DNA from: Bacteroidota bacterium
Lineage (GTDB): Bacteria; Bacteroidota; Bacteroidia; Chitinophagales; Chitinophagaceae
DNA length: 64,000 nt
Assembly (NCBI GenBank): GCA_023429825.1
Contig: JAEZDC010000033.1
Location: 1-64,000, forward strand
Reading direction: 5' to 3'
Shown here: one piece after another, positions 42,394 to 51,032 of the stretch
Position numbering within the stretch: position 1 is the first letter of the stretch
How the letters are laid out: the number at the start of each line of letters is the position of its first letter
Notes under the pieces: generated by a model
What the model saw: the letters and a program-made list of their open reading frames with translations, nothing else
The model's database searches: none
What the model was told of the DNA's origin: nothing
Made by a program: the position numbers and the translations under genes

Positions 42394-43710
42394 TTATGCT
42401 GTGTGCAGATTTTGTTTCCTTAAAGCACTGAATAACCCGATCAAACCTAAAGCAAAAAAAACAATGAGTGCTAATACACTGTTCTTCATGCCAGCAAGCT
42501 CATCTATAAATCCAAAGCTGAACATACCGATCACAATTGCGATTTTTTCTGTTACGTCGTAAAAGCTGAAGAAAGATGCAGTATCTCTTGTCTCCGGCAT
42601 CAATTTACTATATGTTGATCGGCTTAATGATTGAATGCCACCCATCACCAATCCTACAGCGATCGCTAAACCATAAAAACCATATTCGGCATTGATTCCC
42701 TGCTCTGCCATATCTGCAATAAAGTAAGCAGCGACGCAAATCAATATCCAGAACATCACTACCGTTATCAGGACTTTGATATTTCCATATTTAGCAGAAA
42801 ATTTTGCCATGAGATTTGCTCCAGCAATTGCAACCAACTGAATCAATACGACTGTAACGATTAACTTAGTGGCAGGTAAATGAAGTACCTGGTCGCCGAA
42901 AATTGTGGCAGCCAGCATCACGGTCTGTACTCCCATGCTGTAAAAGAAGAACCCGGCAAGAAATCTTTTTAGAACAGGTATATGCGTGAGTTGTTTCCAA
43001 ACTTTATTTAATTCGACAAAACCTTCGGTGAAAATATTTTTATCATGTTTGATGACAGCAGGTTTGGATGCAGGTAATCTCGCAAAAGTTATCTGTGCAA
43101 AAGCGATCCACCAAAGACCAACCAAAAGAAAAGTATATAAGGGGCCGCTTGTGCTGTCACCTTTACCGTCAAAATACATTACCAATGCGAAGCCAATCAC
43201 CTGCAAAATGACACTGCCGATATACCCCATAGAAAAACCTTTTGCACTGATCCTGTCTCTATCTTCCGGTGCAGCGATCTCCGGTAAATAAGAATTATAA
43301 AAAACAAGACTGCCTATATAGCCAATTGCAGCCAATACAAAACAAGCTATACCTAATAACACATTGGGCTGATCTCCTTTGAAAAAGAATAAGCCAATAC
43401 ACGCAAATCCCCCGAGGTAACAGAAGAACTGCATGAATTTTTTCTTATTCCCGCGGCTATCTGCAATAGAAGATAAAATAGGAAGTAATAAAGCGATCAG
43501 CAAGTAAGCAAATGCTAAAGCATAATCGTATAAAGATGAATTCTTAAACGTTCTTCCGAGGAAGGGTACAGAATTTTCACCATATGCAGATTTGGTGATA
43601 GCTGTGAAATAAATGGGAAAGAAAGAAGTGGTAATGACAAGATTATAAACACTATTCGCCCAATCATACATTGCCCAGCCATTCACAACTTTCTTTGAAG
43701 CGGTTTGCAT
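42394..43710 (-). CDS. MFS transporter, UMF1 (Atg22-like) family
   Basis: A 438-residue inner-membrane protein with about twelve segments. The N-terminal VNGWAMYDWANSVYNLVITTSFFPIYF and the later AAPEDRDRISAKGFSMGYIGSVILQVI and GLVMGGIQSLSRSTYSKLMPE are hallmarks of the UMF1/Atg22 group. Substrate unknown; amino acid efflux is known for the eukaryotic relatives. First gene of the operon with the hydrolase. Confidence 0.94.
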   Translation of the reverse strand: MQTASKKVVNGWAMYDWANSVYNLVITTSFFPIYFTAITKSAYGENSVPFLGRTFKNSSLYDYALAFAYLLIALLLPILSSIADSRGNKKKFMQFFCYLGGFACIGLFFFKGDQPNVLLGIACFVLAAIGYIGSLVFYNSYLPEIAAPEDRDRISAKGFSMGYIGSVILQVIGFALVMYFDGKGDSTSGPLYTFLLVGLWWIAFAQITFARLPASKPAVIKHDKNIFTEGFVELNKVWKQLTHIPVLKRFLAGFFFYSMGVQTVMLAATIFGDQVLHLPATKLIVTVVLIQLVAIAGANLMAKFSAKYGNIKVLITVVMFWILICVAAYFIADMAEQGINAEYGFYGLAIAVGLVMGGIQSLSRSTYSKLMPETRDTASFFSFYDVTEKIAIVIGMFSFGFIDELAGMKNSVLALIVFFALGLIGLFSALRKQNLHTA

Positions 43711-43744
43711 CAGGTTTGGTTTGAAGTAAAGATAATCATCTAAA

Positions 43745-43775
43745 TAAAAAAGGTGCTTTCGTGTGAAGCACCTTT
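43745..43775 (-). terminator. Terminator after the 163-residue lipoprotein gene
   Basis: Minus-strand stem AAAGGTGCTT / AAGCACCTTT, 7-base loop, then TTTTTTATTTA, starting 18 bases after the stop. Confidence 0.88.
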
Positions 43776-43793
43776 AAATTATCCAGTAATGTT

Positions 43794-44285
43794 TTATTGT
43801 ATAGTAGTTGTATCTGCTGTTTGGGTAGTATCACTTGATGGCTGAGTTGCATCATTTTCATCTGCCGGCATTATAGTTTCAGTATTGGCTCCCGGTGCAT
43901 AGGTCTTGAAAGGATTGAACTTATTATCAGTTAATACTAATGATACAGGTTGGTTTTTGAAGACTTCCATCTCGATCAGCAACCGTAATGCCTGGAAGCT
44001 TGCATCAAGGCTTGCATCTATTTTATTTTGAGTTGTATCTACAGGCATCTTTACTACAAATACACCCTGCTCTTTAGAGAGTTGAAACGATTTCTGATTC
44101 TTGCCATCCTTATCCATATTGGCAATATAATTACCTAAGGCTTTCGCATCGGTTTCTGTTACGCTGTCGCCGTTGAGATATACTTCAATCCGATCGTTGA
44201 TCTCTACTCTTTTACCATAATTAGTACATCCAACAATAAACAAAAGCATTACAGGAATAAGAATCGCAAATAGTCTTTTCATCAT
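43794..44285 (-). CDS. Hypothetical lipoprotein
   Basis: A 163-residue lipoprotein (signal MMKRLFAILIPVMLLFIVGC). The mature part reads TNYGKRVEINDRIEVYLNGDSVTETDAKALGNYI, then a short helical stretch SLDASFQALRLLIEMEVF, and ends in a Thr/Asp-rich tail. Family not recognised. Follows the DUF3667 gene on the same strand by 60 bases and is followed by a terminator. Confidence 0.75.
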   Translation of the reverse strand: MMKRLFAILIPVMLLFIVGCTNYGKRVEINDRIEVYLNGDSVTETDAKALGNYIANMDKDGKNQKSFQLSKEQGVFVVKMPVDTTQNKIDASLDASFQALRLLIEMEVFKNQPVSLVLTDNKFNPFKTYAPGANTETIMPADENDATQPSSDTTQTADTTTIQ

Positions 44286-44345
44286 TTTAATTTTTTACAA
44301 CGTTAGTATAATTGATATATAAATCACTACCCAAGAACGGGTAGA

Positions 44346-45119
44346 TCATTCACCGAATAACCCCACTTTCAAGTAAAGAAAAAATGGAGCAGTAAACATA
44401 AACCAAAGTAGTGCTATGAATACAATTAAAAAAGAAACTACAGCTCCCTTGGCCCGGCCAGCGAATGTTGGCTGGTAGAACATGCCGATATACACTCTCA
44501 TCACAATAAATACTGTGAGCAAACTAATTATAGATAAGATATGATCAACCCAAACCGTTCCATTTAGCAACAACATAATTGGGAATAGAATATTATTAAT
44601 AAACATGATGAAGCCAATAATGAACGAATTCATATATAGGTGTTCTCCGAAATACAATTTCTTTGACTGGAAAACAAGCCAGCTCATACAACTCAATAAA
44701 GGCAGGAGGGCTATATTTAACAAGGATTGCGAAGCGGTATATTGTTCGTCGAGAAATTTTACTACCGCAGGATCCTGCGAGTAGAATGCGAACATACTTT
44801 CGGTTTCAGTGCCTGCAATTGTTTTCCAATTAAACAATAATGCATAGATCCCGCACATGAATAAAAGGTACTTAAAGGGTTGCGTGTAGCGGTTTCTATC
44901 ACCGTTGAGATAAGCGGTGATCGTTTGTGCAGGATAGAATAACAAATGTTTTGTAGTGAAATACAATCCCTCTTCTACACCCATAAAAATATTTGGAATA
45001 GTAGAGATAATATATTTCAACGAAAACCTGTTAGGGTGTAAAGATTCGCTGCACTGATTACAATACTTGCCTCCAACTTCAGCTTTGCATGCAGGGCAAG
45101 CAACAACCTGTTCATTCAT
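44346..45119 (-). CDS. DUF3667-like membrane protein with N-terminal zinc ribbon
   Basis: A 257-residue protein. Four cysteines (8, 11, 20, 23) in ACPACKAEVGGKYCNQCSE form a zinc ribbon, followed by RFSLKYIISTIPNIFMGVEEGLYFTTKHLLFYPAQTITAYLNGDRNRYTQPFKYLLFM, the pattern of DUF3667, and about five membrane segments. Role unknown. It lies 10 bases after the uppP stop and is probably in its operon. Confidence 0.88.
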   Translation of the reverse strand: MNEQVVACPACKAEVGGKYCNQCSESLHPNRFSLKYIISTIPNIFMGVEEGLYFTTKHLLFYPAQTITAYLNGDRNRYTQPFKYLLFMCGIYALLFNWKTIAGTETESMFAFYSQDPAVVKFLDEQYTASQSLLNIALLPLLSCMSWLVFQSKKLYFGEHLYMNSFIIGFIMFINNILFPIMLLLNGTVWVDHILSIISLLTVFIVMRVYIGMFYQPTFAGRAKGAVVSFLIVFIALLWFMFTAPFFLYLKVGLFGE

Positions 45120-45129
45120 AAGGTAACGA

Positions 45130-45999
45130 TCATTTGAGATATCCTGTCAACACAAGTATCAATAAAATAGTTCCTGCTATTACTCTATACCAGCCAAACA
45201 ATCTAAAGCCATACTTCTGCAGAAAAGTAATAAAGAATTTGATCGCTATTATCGCTACAATAAAAGCTACTACATTACCAACAATAAAAGCGGTAATATT
45301 TTCCTGGCTTTCAAAAAGCAACTCGTAACCTCTCTTTTCTACGGCAGTTGTTCCCCATTTCTTTAAGAACAAAGTATAGGCAGTGGCAGCGAACATAGTA
45401 GGCACGGCAAGAAAAAATGAAAACTCCGCGGCAAAGTTTCTTGTAAGCTTCTGTTGCATACCCCCGATAATTGATGCTGCACTTCTACTTACTCCGGGTA
45501 TCATTGCGACCACCTGCCACATCCCAATAAAGAAAGCTCGTTTGTAGTTGAGTTTCTCATCAGCTTCAATAAGTTCTTCTGTAGTCACCTGTGTTGCAAG
45601 GATATCTGATTTACGTTTGACAGGTTGGTTAAACCATTTATCAATGTACAATAAAACAATACCACCTAATAGCAGGCTAACAGCTACAACAGTAGAACTG
45701 CCCAACATTGCTTCAATTAAATCTCCAAATAAAAACCCCAGGAGTAAAGCAGGCATTACACCTACTATTAACTTTAGATAGAAATCATATCGATTGAATT
45801 GAAAAAACTTTTTCCAGTACAAAACCACTACGGCTAAAATAGCTCCAAGTTGAATAGCCACTTCAAAAAGCTTGGTAAAATCTTCTTCATGAATCCCCAG
45901 GAAAGAACTGGCAATGATCATATGCCCCGTAGAAGAAATTGGCAGGAACTCTGTGAGGCCCTCAACTATTGCAACAACAACAGCTTCGAAAATGCTCAT
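45130..45999 (-). CDS. uppP: Undecaprenyl-diphosphatase
   Basis: Recycles the lipid carrier of peptidoglycan synthesis (BacA/UppP). 289 residues, about eight membrane segments. Catalytic motifs are VEGLTEFLPISSTGHMIIAS near the N-terminus and MIPGVSRSAASIIGG. The segment KSDILATQVTTEELIEADEKLNYKRAF is a longer cytoplasmic loop found in Bacteroidota members. It follows DUF3098 gene by 62 bases with a terminator between. Confidence 0.97.
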   Translation of the reverse strand: MSIFEAVVVAIVEGLTEFLPISSTGHMIIASSFLGIHEEDFTKLFEVAIQLGAILAVVVLYWKKFFQFNRYDFYLKLIVGVMPALLLGFLFGDLIEAMLGSSTVVAVSLLLGGIVLLYIDKWFNQPVKRKSDILATQVTTEELIEADEKLNYKRAFFIGMWQVVAMIPGVSRSAASIIGGMQQKLTRNFAAEFSFFLAVPTMFAATAYTLFLKKWGTTAVEKRGYELLFESQENITAFIVGNVVAFIVAIIAIKFFITFLQKYGFRLFGWYRVIAGTILLILVLTGYLK

Positions 46000-46025
46000 A
46001 GGTTTTGTTTGATGGCAAAAGAAAT

Positions 46026-46047
46026 AAAAAAACCCGCAATTAGCGGG
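46026..46047 (-). terminator. Terminator after the DUF3098 gene
   Basis: Minus-strand stem CCCGC / GCGGG, loop TAATT, followed by TTTTTTT; 14 bases after the stop. Confidence 0.85.
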
Positions 46048-46060
46048 ATAACTTAATGAA

Positions 46061-46339
46061 TTATACTCTTACAGCAGGCTTTTTAAAGATGGCATATATC
46101 TCCACTACAAACCCTAATAATATTATGATAGGGGCAATGGTTATCCTCGCAGTGCTGTATGTAACGTCAGGATCGAATGTATTTGGATCAGCATTTTTAC
46201 CGCCGCTCATTAGTATAAACCCAATCGCAATGATAACTGCACCGATAGCCATCCAGATATAATTATCTCTACCAAACAAAAACCCCATATCTCTTTTTGC
46301 TTTAGTGGTTGTGGTAGTTGTTCTTTTTACTTCAGCCAT
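46061..46339 (-). CDS. DUF3098 family membrane protein
   Basis: A 92-residue protein with two membrane segments: NYIWMAIGAVIIAIGFILMSGG and ITIAPIIILLGFVVEIYAIF. The motif MGFLFGRDNY and the spacer NTFDPDVTYSTARIT match DUF3098, a Bacteroidota family of unknown role commonly found next to uppP. The N-terminus is Lys/Thr-rich. Confidence 0.93.
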   Translation of the reverse strand: MAEVKRTTTTTTKAKRDMGFLFGRDNYIWMAIGAVIIAIGFILMSGGKNADPNTFDPDVTYSTARITIAPIIILLGFVVEIYAIFKKPAVRV

Positions 46340-46469
46340 TTCACATAATTAAGGCTGCAATATAAGTTTTGTACCTGATATAGAGATAGTACATTCATTT
46401 GATATAGAAAGGATGGTGGTGTGTGTAGGGATTTGGCATAAATTTTTTACACTATTTTAAAAAGCACAT

Positions 46470-46601
46470 ATGAAACAACCAACTATAAAGAGGATAAAAA
46501 GTGCAAAAGCGATCTTTGGGATAATAACGGCTGTATTTAGCCTGGCAATTGCAGTTCAGCAGATAATACATCTGAAAAAAGGGAAAACTTCCCAGGCGTA
46601 G
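46470..46601 (+). CDS. Small single-pass membrane protein, 43 residues
   Basis: ATG 46470 opens a frame ending at TAG 46601: MKQPTIKRIKSAKAIFGIIT followed by AVFSLAIAVQQII and a Lys-rich end. The shape is a basic N-terminus, one hydrophobic helix and a basic C-terminus. It lies in the gap between the DUF3098 gene and the convergent exporter gene, and its stop is only three bases from the exporter's stop. No family known; real or chance expression is open. Confidence 0.4.
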   Translation: MKQPTIKRIKSAKAIFGIITAVFSLAIAVQQIIHLKKGKTSQA

Positions 46602-46604
46602 GGC

Positions 46605-48431
46605 TTACTTTACTTCCTGCATTTGCACCAGTTTTTTGTAGATGCCGTCCTTTTCAATCAATTCGTCGTGCGTGCCACGTTGAGCGATCTCTCCTTTATC
46701 CATTACGATAATTTCATCAGTGTGTCGAACAGTTGAAAGACGATGTGCGATTACAATAGATGTGCGGTTTTCCATTATATGATTGATCGCATCCTGCACC
46801 AATTTTTCGCTTTCAGTATCTAATGAGGAAGTAGCTTCATCCAGGATGAGAATCGGTGCATTCTTCAGTACGGCCCGGGCGATGGTTAATCTTTGCCGCT
46901 GGCCACCGCTAAGGCGCAATCCGCTTTCACCTATTACTGTATCATACCCATTTTCGGTATGCATAATAAAATCGTGAGCGTTCGCAACTTTCGCAGCTTC
47001 GATGATCTCTTCTCTTGTTGCGGTGGGCGTGCCCAGTGAAATGTTATTAGCAATAGAATCATTAAAAAGAAAAGTATGTTGAGATACGATCGAAATAAGA
47101 TCCCGCAAAGAAGATAATTTGATTTGCCTTATGTCTTTCTGATCAATTGAAATATTGCCATCTTTTACATCATAAAAACGAGAGATCAGATCAACCATAG
47201 TCGATTTTCCACTGCCACTAGCACCAACCAATGCAACTTTTTTTCCTTTTGGTATATGCAAAGAAAGATTTTTAATCACCTGCTTATCATCATAAGCGAA
47301 CGAAACCTTATTAATATTGATAGAATCATTAAAAGTTGATTTATCGGTAGCCCCGGCATGATCCTTAACTTCTGTATCTGAATTCAACACACTAAAAATT
47401 CTTTCGGTCGCTGCAATACCTCTTTGAATATTACTGGAAGTTTGAGTTATGTTTTTAATTGGTGGAATGATCTGCGTATAAACGATCAAATAAGTAAGGA
47501 ATTGCGGACCTGTCAATTCAAAATTTCCACTTAAAATAAGGTAGCCCCCAAAGGCAACTAAGATCAAAGCAGCAATAATACCTATCACTTCTGAAATAGG
47601 TCCGGCTAGCTCTTTCTTACCAAAAAGTTTCTTACTGTTTTTGGTGAAGCTTTCGTTTACGCCTTCAAACTTTTTCAGCATCAACTTTTGCGAAGTGAAG
47701 CTTTGTATCTGGCGAATGCCATGTAAACATTCGTTTGTAAAGCTGATGATCTGGCTCATCACATCCTGGCTGAAGTAATTGAGCCGTTTTAATTTCTTTG
47801 TAATAGAAGATATCAGTATACCTATTACAGGAAGGAAGATCAACGTAAAAAGAGTTAACGTTGTTGACATGTACATTAGCGCTGAGAAATATGCGATCAC
47901 AACGAGAGGGTCTCGCAACATGATCTGCAATGAATTGATCACAGAAGCTTCTATCTCCTGCACCTCGCTTGTAATCACCATCAAAGGCTCTCCTTTTGGC
48001 TGGTTTTGATGATAACGTAAACTCTGGTGCATATACTTATCGAAAACAGCTACCCTTAAACGGTACATCATCTTTAACCGTAATCTTATGAGCACTTTCA
48101 CTGCGAGGTAGCGAAAGATATTTGAAAGGATCACACTCACTGCAATGATGCAGCATACAAACAGCAAAGCTCCGAACTTGCCGTTCTCTGCGATAATGGA
48201 ATTGAGTTTATAATAAAAAAGCGCTTTGAAATAACTTACCGAAAAAGAGAACTCAGGTAAGACTACTACAGCTTCAGAAGGTTCCTGTATCAACAAAAGA
48301 TCGAGTACAGGTAACAGCAAAGCAAAATTTGCTAATCCGAATATGATTCCAAGAATAGTATAGATGATATATTCCGGTAAAAAATGATGCAGAGGCCTTG
48401 CAAAAGGAATTAAACGCCGCAGTATTCTCAT
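46605..48431 (-). CDS. ABC exporter, MsbA-like
   Basis: A 608-residue fused half-transporter: six membrane segments (about 1-320) and an ATPase domain with Walker A GASGSGKSTM, Q-loop VSQHTFLFNDSI, signature LSGGQRQRLTIARA, Walker B LILDEATSSLD and the switch VIAHRLSTV. Lipid A or lipid-linked flipping is the role of the closest described family, MsbA, but other lipid or peptide substrates are possible. Divergent from the glycosyltransferase gene. Confidence 0.94.
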   Translation of the reverse strand: MRILRRLIPFARPLHHFLPEYIIYTILGIIFGLANFALLLPVLDLLLIQEPSEAVVVLPEFSFSVSYFKALFYYKLNSIIAENGKFGALLFVCCIIAVSVILSNIFRYLAVKVLIRLRLKMMYRLRVAVFDKYMHQSLRYHQNQPKGEPLMVITSEVQEIEASVINSLQIMLRDPLVVIAYFSALMYMSTTLTLFTLIFLPVIGILISSITKKLKRLNYFSQDVMSQIISFTNECLHGIRQIQSFTSQKLMLKKFEGVNESFTKNSKKLFGKKELAGPISEVIGIIAALILVAFGGYLILSGNFELTGPQFLTYLIVYTQIIPPIKNITQTSSNIQRGIAATERIFSVLNSDTEVKDHAGATDKSTFNDSININKVSFAYDDKQVIKNLSLHIPKGKKVALVGASGSGKSTMVDLISRFYDVKDGNISIDQKDIRQIKLSSLRDLISIVSQHTFLFNDSIANNISLGTPTATREEIIEAAKVANAHDFIMHTENGYDTVIGESGLRLSGGQRQRLTIARAVLKNAPILILDEATSSLDTESEKLVQDAINHIMENRTSIVIAHRLSTVRHTDEIIVMDKGEIAQRGTHDELIEKDGIYKKLVQMQEVK

Positions 48432-48487
48432 TACAGTATTGCTAAAGCCGCAAGGTAATTAAATTAAGCTCAGCAGGCAGTTACCTG

Positions 48488-48495
48488 TACATTTG
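48488..48495 (+). promoter_or_regulatory. -7 element TACATTTG before the glycosyltransferase gene
   Basis: Perfect TAnnTTTG, 17 bases before ATG 48513; no clear -33 element. Confidence 0.5.
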
Positions 48496-48512
48496 CAACA
48501 TTTCATTTAGAA

Positions 48513-49322
48513 ATGAAACGATCGCCTACAGTAACTCTTTGTATTTCTACTTATAACTGGCCGCAGGCCTTAGAACTGTGTCTTGAAAGTGTGCTGCTGC
48601 AAACACATATGCCAGATGAAGTAATTATTGGCGATGATGGTTCGAGAGATGAGACAAAAGTTTTGATTGATGCTATAAAAAAGAAATTCCCGGTTCCGGT
48701 TATTCATGTATGGCAGCCGGATGACGGTTTCAGGTTAGCGGAGATCAGGAATAAATCATTTGCTGCAGCTACAAGCGAATACATTATCCAGGTAGATGGT
48801 GATGTAGTGTTGAATAAATATTTCATAGAAGATCACCTGAGATTTGCTAAGCCTGAGACGTTTCTTGCAGGTGGCAGAAGTATGTTGACTGAAGAGGCAA
48901 GCAAGATGCTGATGCAGAAAAAGAACTTAACTAAAATTTCAAAAGAGTACGAGTTAAAGAAGAAGCATAATGCTTTTCATTTTTTGCCTGCAGCATTCAT
49001 TAACTATTATGTGCAACAAGGTAAGAAGCAGGCGAAGTATGTATTGGGAGTAAATATGAGCTTTTGGAAGAAAGACCTGGTGAGAGTGAATGGTTATAAC
49101 GAGAACTTTACGGGTTGGGGAAAGGAAGATAACGATCTTGCATTCAGGCTGTGTAATGCAGGAGTGAATGTACATTTCCTGAAATTTGCAGGTATTGTTT
49201 ATCACATTCACCACAAAGAGCCTGTGCTGGATAAGATGCAATACAATGAAGGGCTTTTACAACAGGCAATACTTAATAAAGAAGTATTTGTGGCAAACGG
49301 ATTGAGTAAATATTTAAAATAA
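48513..49322 (+). CDS. Glycosyltransferase family 2
   Basis: A 269-residue GT-A enzyme. VTLCISTYNWPQALELCLESVLLQTHMPDEVIIGDDGSRDET is the nucleotide-binding start, EYIIQVDGDVVLNKYFIEDHL has the DxD metal site, and GVNMSFWKKDLVRVNGYNENFTGWGKEDNDLAFRL with its ED pair is the acceptor-side motif typical of chondroitin-polymerase-like transferases. Makes a glycan of unknown type. It lies four bases upstream of rbfA and shares its transcript. Confidence 0.93.
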   Translation: MKRSPTVTLCISTYNWPQALELCLESVLLQTHMPDEVIIGDDGSRDETKVLIDAIKKKFPVPVIHVWQPDDGFRLAEIRNKSFAAATSEYIIQVDGDVVLNKYFIEDHLRFAKPETFLAGGRSMLTEEASKMLMQKKNLTKISKEYELKKKHNAFHFLPAAFINYYVQQGKKQAKYVLGVNMSFWKKDLVRVNGYNENFTGWGKEDNDLAFRLCNAGVNVHFLKFAGIVYHIHHKEPVLDKMQYNEGLLQQAILNKEVFVANGLSKYLK

Positions 49323-49326
49323 CTGT

Positions 49327-49722
49327 ATGCAGGAAGGCAAACGTCAGAAGCAGGTAGCAGCTGTGCTGCAGGAAGAGTTGAACGAGATCTTTAGAAAGAT
49401 CGGGCTTAATATGATCAATGGAGGTATGGTATCGATATCTTCGGTGAAAGTTACTCCAGATCTTTTAGAAGTTCGAATATACCTGAGTCTTTTCCAGGTT
49501 GGCGATGCTGATGAAGCAATGAAAAAAATTGAAGATCGTGCATGGGAGATCAAAAAACATCTTGCAGAAAAAGTAGGTAAACAATTACGCCGCATGCCTG
49601 TATTGCGTTTCTTTAGGGACGACACCCTGGATCATGTATTTAAAATGGAGGAATTGTTTAAGCAGATACATGAGGAGAAGAACAATGAAGGTGATGCTGA
49701 GGAAAATAAAGATGCGAAATGA
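49327..49722 (+). CDS. rbfA: 30S ribosome-binding factor RbfA
   Basis: Assists late maturation of 16S rRNA 5' end. 131 residues, KH-fold: EGKRQKQVAAVLQEELNEIFRKIGLN, VSISSVKVTPDLLEVRIYLSLFQ, and RMPVLRFFRDDTLDHVFKMEELF. The acidic, lysine-rich tail is normal. Four bases after the glycosyltransferase stop, and followed by the LolC/E-like gene, a common Bacteroidota order. Confidence 0.96.
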   Translation: MQEGKRQKQVAAVLQEELNEIFRKIGLNMINGGMVSISSVKVTPDLLEVRIYLSLFQVGDADEAMKKIEDRAWEIKKHLAEKVGKQLRRMPVLRFFRDDTLDHVFKMEELFKQIHEEKNNEGDAEENKDAK

Positions 49723-49729
49723 TACTTCA

Positions 49730-49749
49730 GTACAAGTGTGCGACGCAAC
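49730..49749 (+). repeat. Dispersed 20-bp repeat, copy 5
   Basis: Exact GTACAAGTGTGCGACGCAAC on the plus strand, seven bases after the rbfA stop. Flanked by CTTCAGTA (49725-49732) and TACTGAAG (49766-49773), an inverted pair that would fold the element into a stem. Confidence 0.9.
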
Positions 49750-49813
49750 AGGCGATGCCATGAAATACTGAAGCCGGCTACATAATTCTTCTACATAAAC
49801 TATAGAATCAACC

Positions 49814-51031
49814 GTGAACTTTTTATTTGCCTGGCGATACTTCAAATCAAAAAAATCTACCAATGCCATTAATATCATTGCGTGGATCAGTGTAGTGGCC
49901 ATCGCCGTGGGCACTGCATCCTTAATTGTTGTGCTAAGTGTGTTTAACGGTTTTGAAGACCTTGTAAGAGGTTTGTATGGAGATTTTTACTCTGATATAA
50001 GAATCGGCGCTACGAATGGAAAGGTTTGCAACCTGACTGATCAACAACTTCAGCAGATAAGAAAAGTGGGTGGAGTTAAAAGCATAAGTCTTGTCGCTGA
50101 AGAAAAAGCAGTATTGGTAAATGCAGATTACCAGAGTATCATTTACCTGAAAGGAGTTGATAATTATTATAGTTCGGTAAACAAATTAAATGCACACATC
50201 GTACGTGGTAAGTATGATCTCGGATCGGTTGATAAACCCTCTATGGTGATTGGAGCGGGTATTGAAAATGCTGTGGGAGTTGATCCTGAAAATGTTTTCT
50301 TCCCGTTGACGGTTTATTTACCTAACAGGAAGGCGAGCAGCCTAAAAAGTAGTGAAGCGTTATATTCAGAGAATGTAAATGTTTCAGGCACTTTTAGTGT
50401 GCAGCAGGAATTCGATAATAAATATGCTTTTACAAATCTTGCTTTTGTAAAGTATATGTTGGATATGCAGCCTGATGAATATACATCAGTGGAAGTTGCA
50501 TTGAAAAATGCAGATGCTATTGACGATGTTCAAGAACAACTTCAAAAAATCTTAGGCCAAGAATATAAAGTTGAAAGCCGTTACCAGCAAAACCAAAGTT
50601 TATATACGGTGATGCAGATGGAGAAGTGGGTGATATATGGCATTTTATGTTTGATATTGGTTGTGGCTGCGTTCAACATGATTGGTGCATTGACAATGCT
50701 GGTTTTAGAAAAACAAAAAGACATTGCAGTGTTGAAAGCAATGGGGGCAGATGAAGGATATGTTCAAAGTATTTTTTTGAGTGAAGGCTTCTTACTGGCC
50801 TTAGTTGGGGGTTTAAGTGGAATTCTTTTAGCGGTGGGTATTTGCTTGCTTCAAATGAAGTTTCATTTAATTAAACTTGCGGGAGGAACTTTCATCATTA
50901 ACTATTATCCGGTAAAACTTATTGCATCGGATTTTGTATTGGTTGCGGCTACGGTATTCTTTGTTGCGATACTAGCATCCTGGATACCATCGAGAAAAGC
51001 GGCTTTCCAGGAATTTTCATTAAAAAGCTAG
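49814..51031 (+). CDS. ABC transporter permease, LolC/LolE-like
   Basis: A 405-residue inner-membrane protein from a GTG start (MNFLFAWRYFKSKKSTNAINIIAWISVVAIAVGTASLIVVLSVFNGFEDLV). One MacB-type periplasmic domain and a C-terminal FtsX block with EKQKDIAVLKAMGADEGYVQSIFLSEGFLLALVGGLSG. This is the layout of LolC/E, which release lipoproteins from the inner membrane. The ATPase LolD is not adjacent. Follows rbfA by 91 bases with a repeat between. Confidence 0.94.
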   Translation: MNFLFAWRYFKSKKSTNAINIIAWISVVAIAVGTASLIVVLSVFNGFEDLVRGLYGDFYSDIRIGATNGKVCNLTDQQLQQIRKVGGVKSISLVAEEKAVLVNADYQSIIYLKGVDNYYSSVNKLNAHIVRGKYDLGSVDKPSMVIGAGIENAVGVDPENVFFPLTVYLPNRKASSLKSSEALYSENVNVSGTFSVQQEFDNKYAFTNLAFVKYMLDMQPDEYTSVEVALKNADAIDDVQEQLQKILGQEYKVESRYQQNQSLYTVMQMEKWVIYGILCLILVVAAFNMIGALTMLVLEKQKDIAVLKAMGADEGYVQSIFLSEGFLLALVGGLSGILLAVGICLLQMKFHLIKLAGGTFIINYYPVKLIASDFVLVAATVFFVAILASWIPSRKAAFQEFSLKS

Positions 51032-51032
51032 G

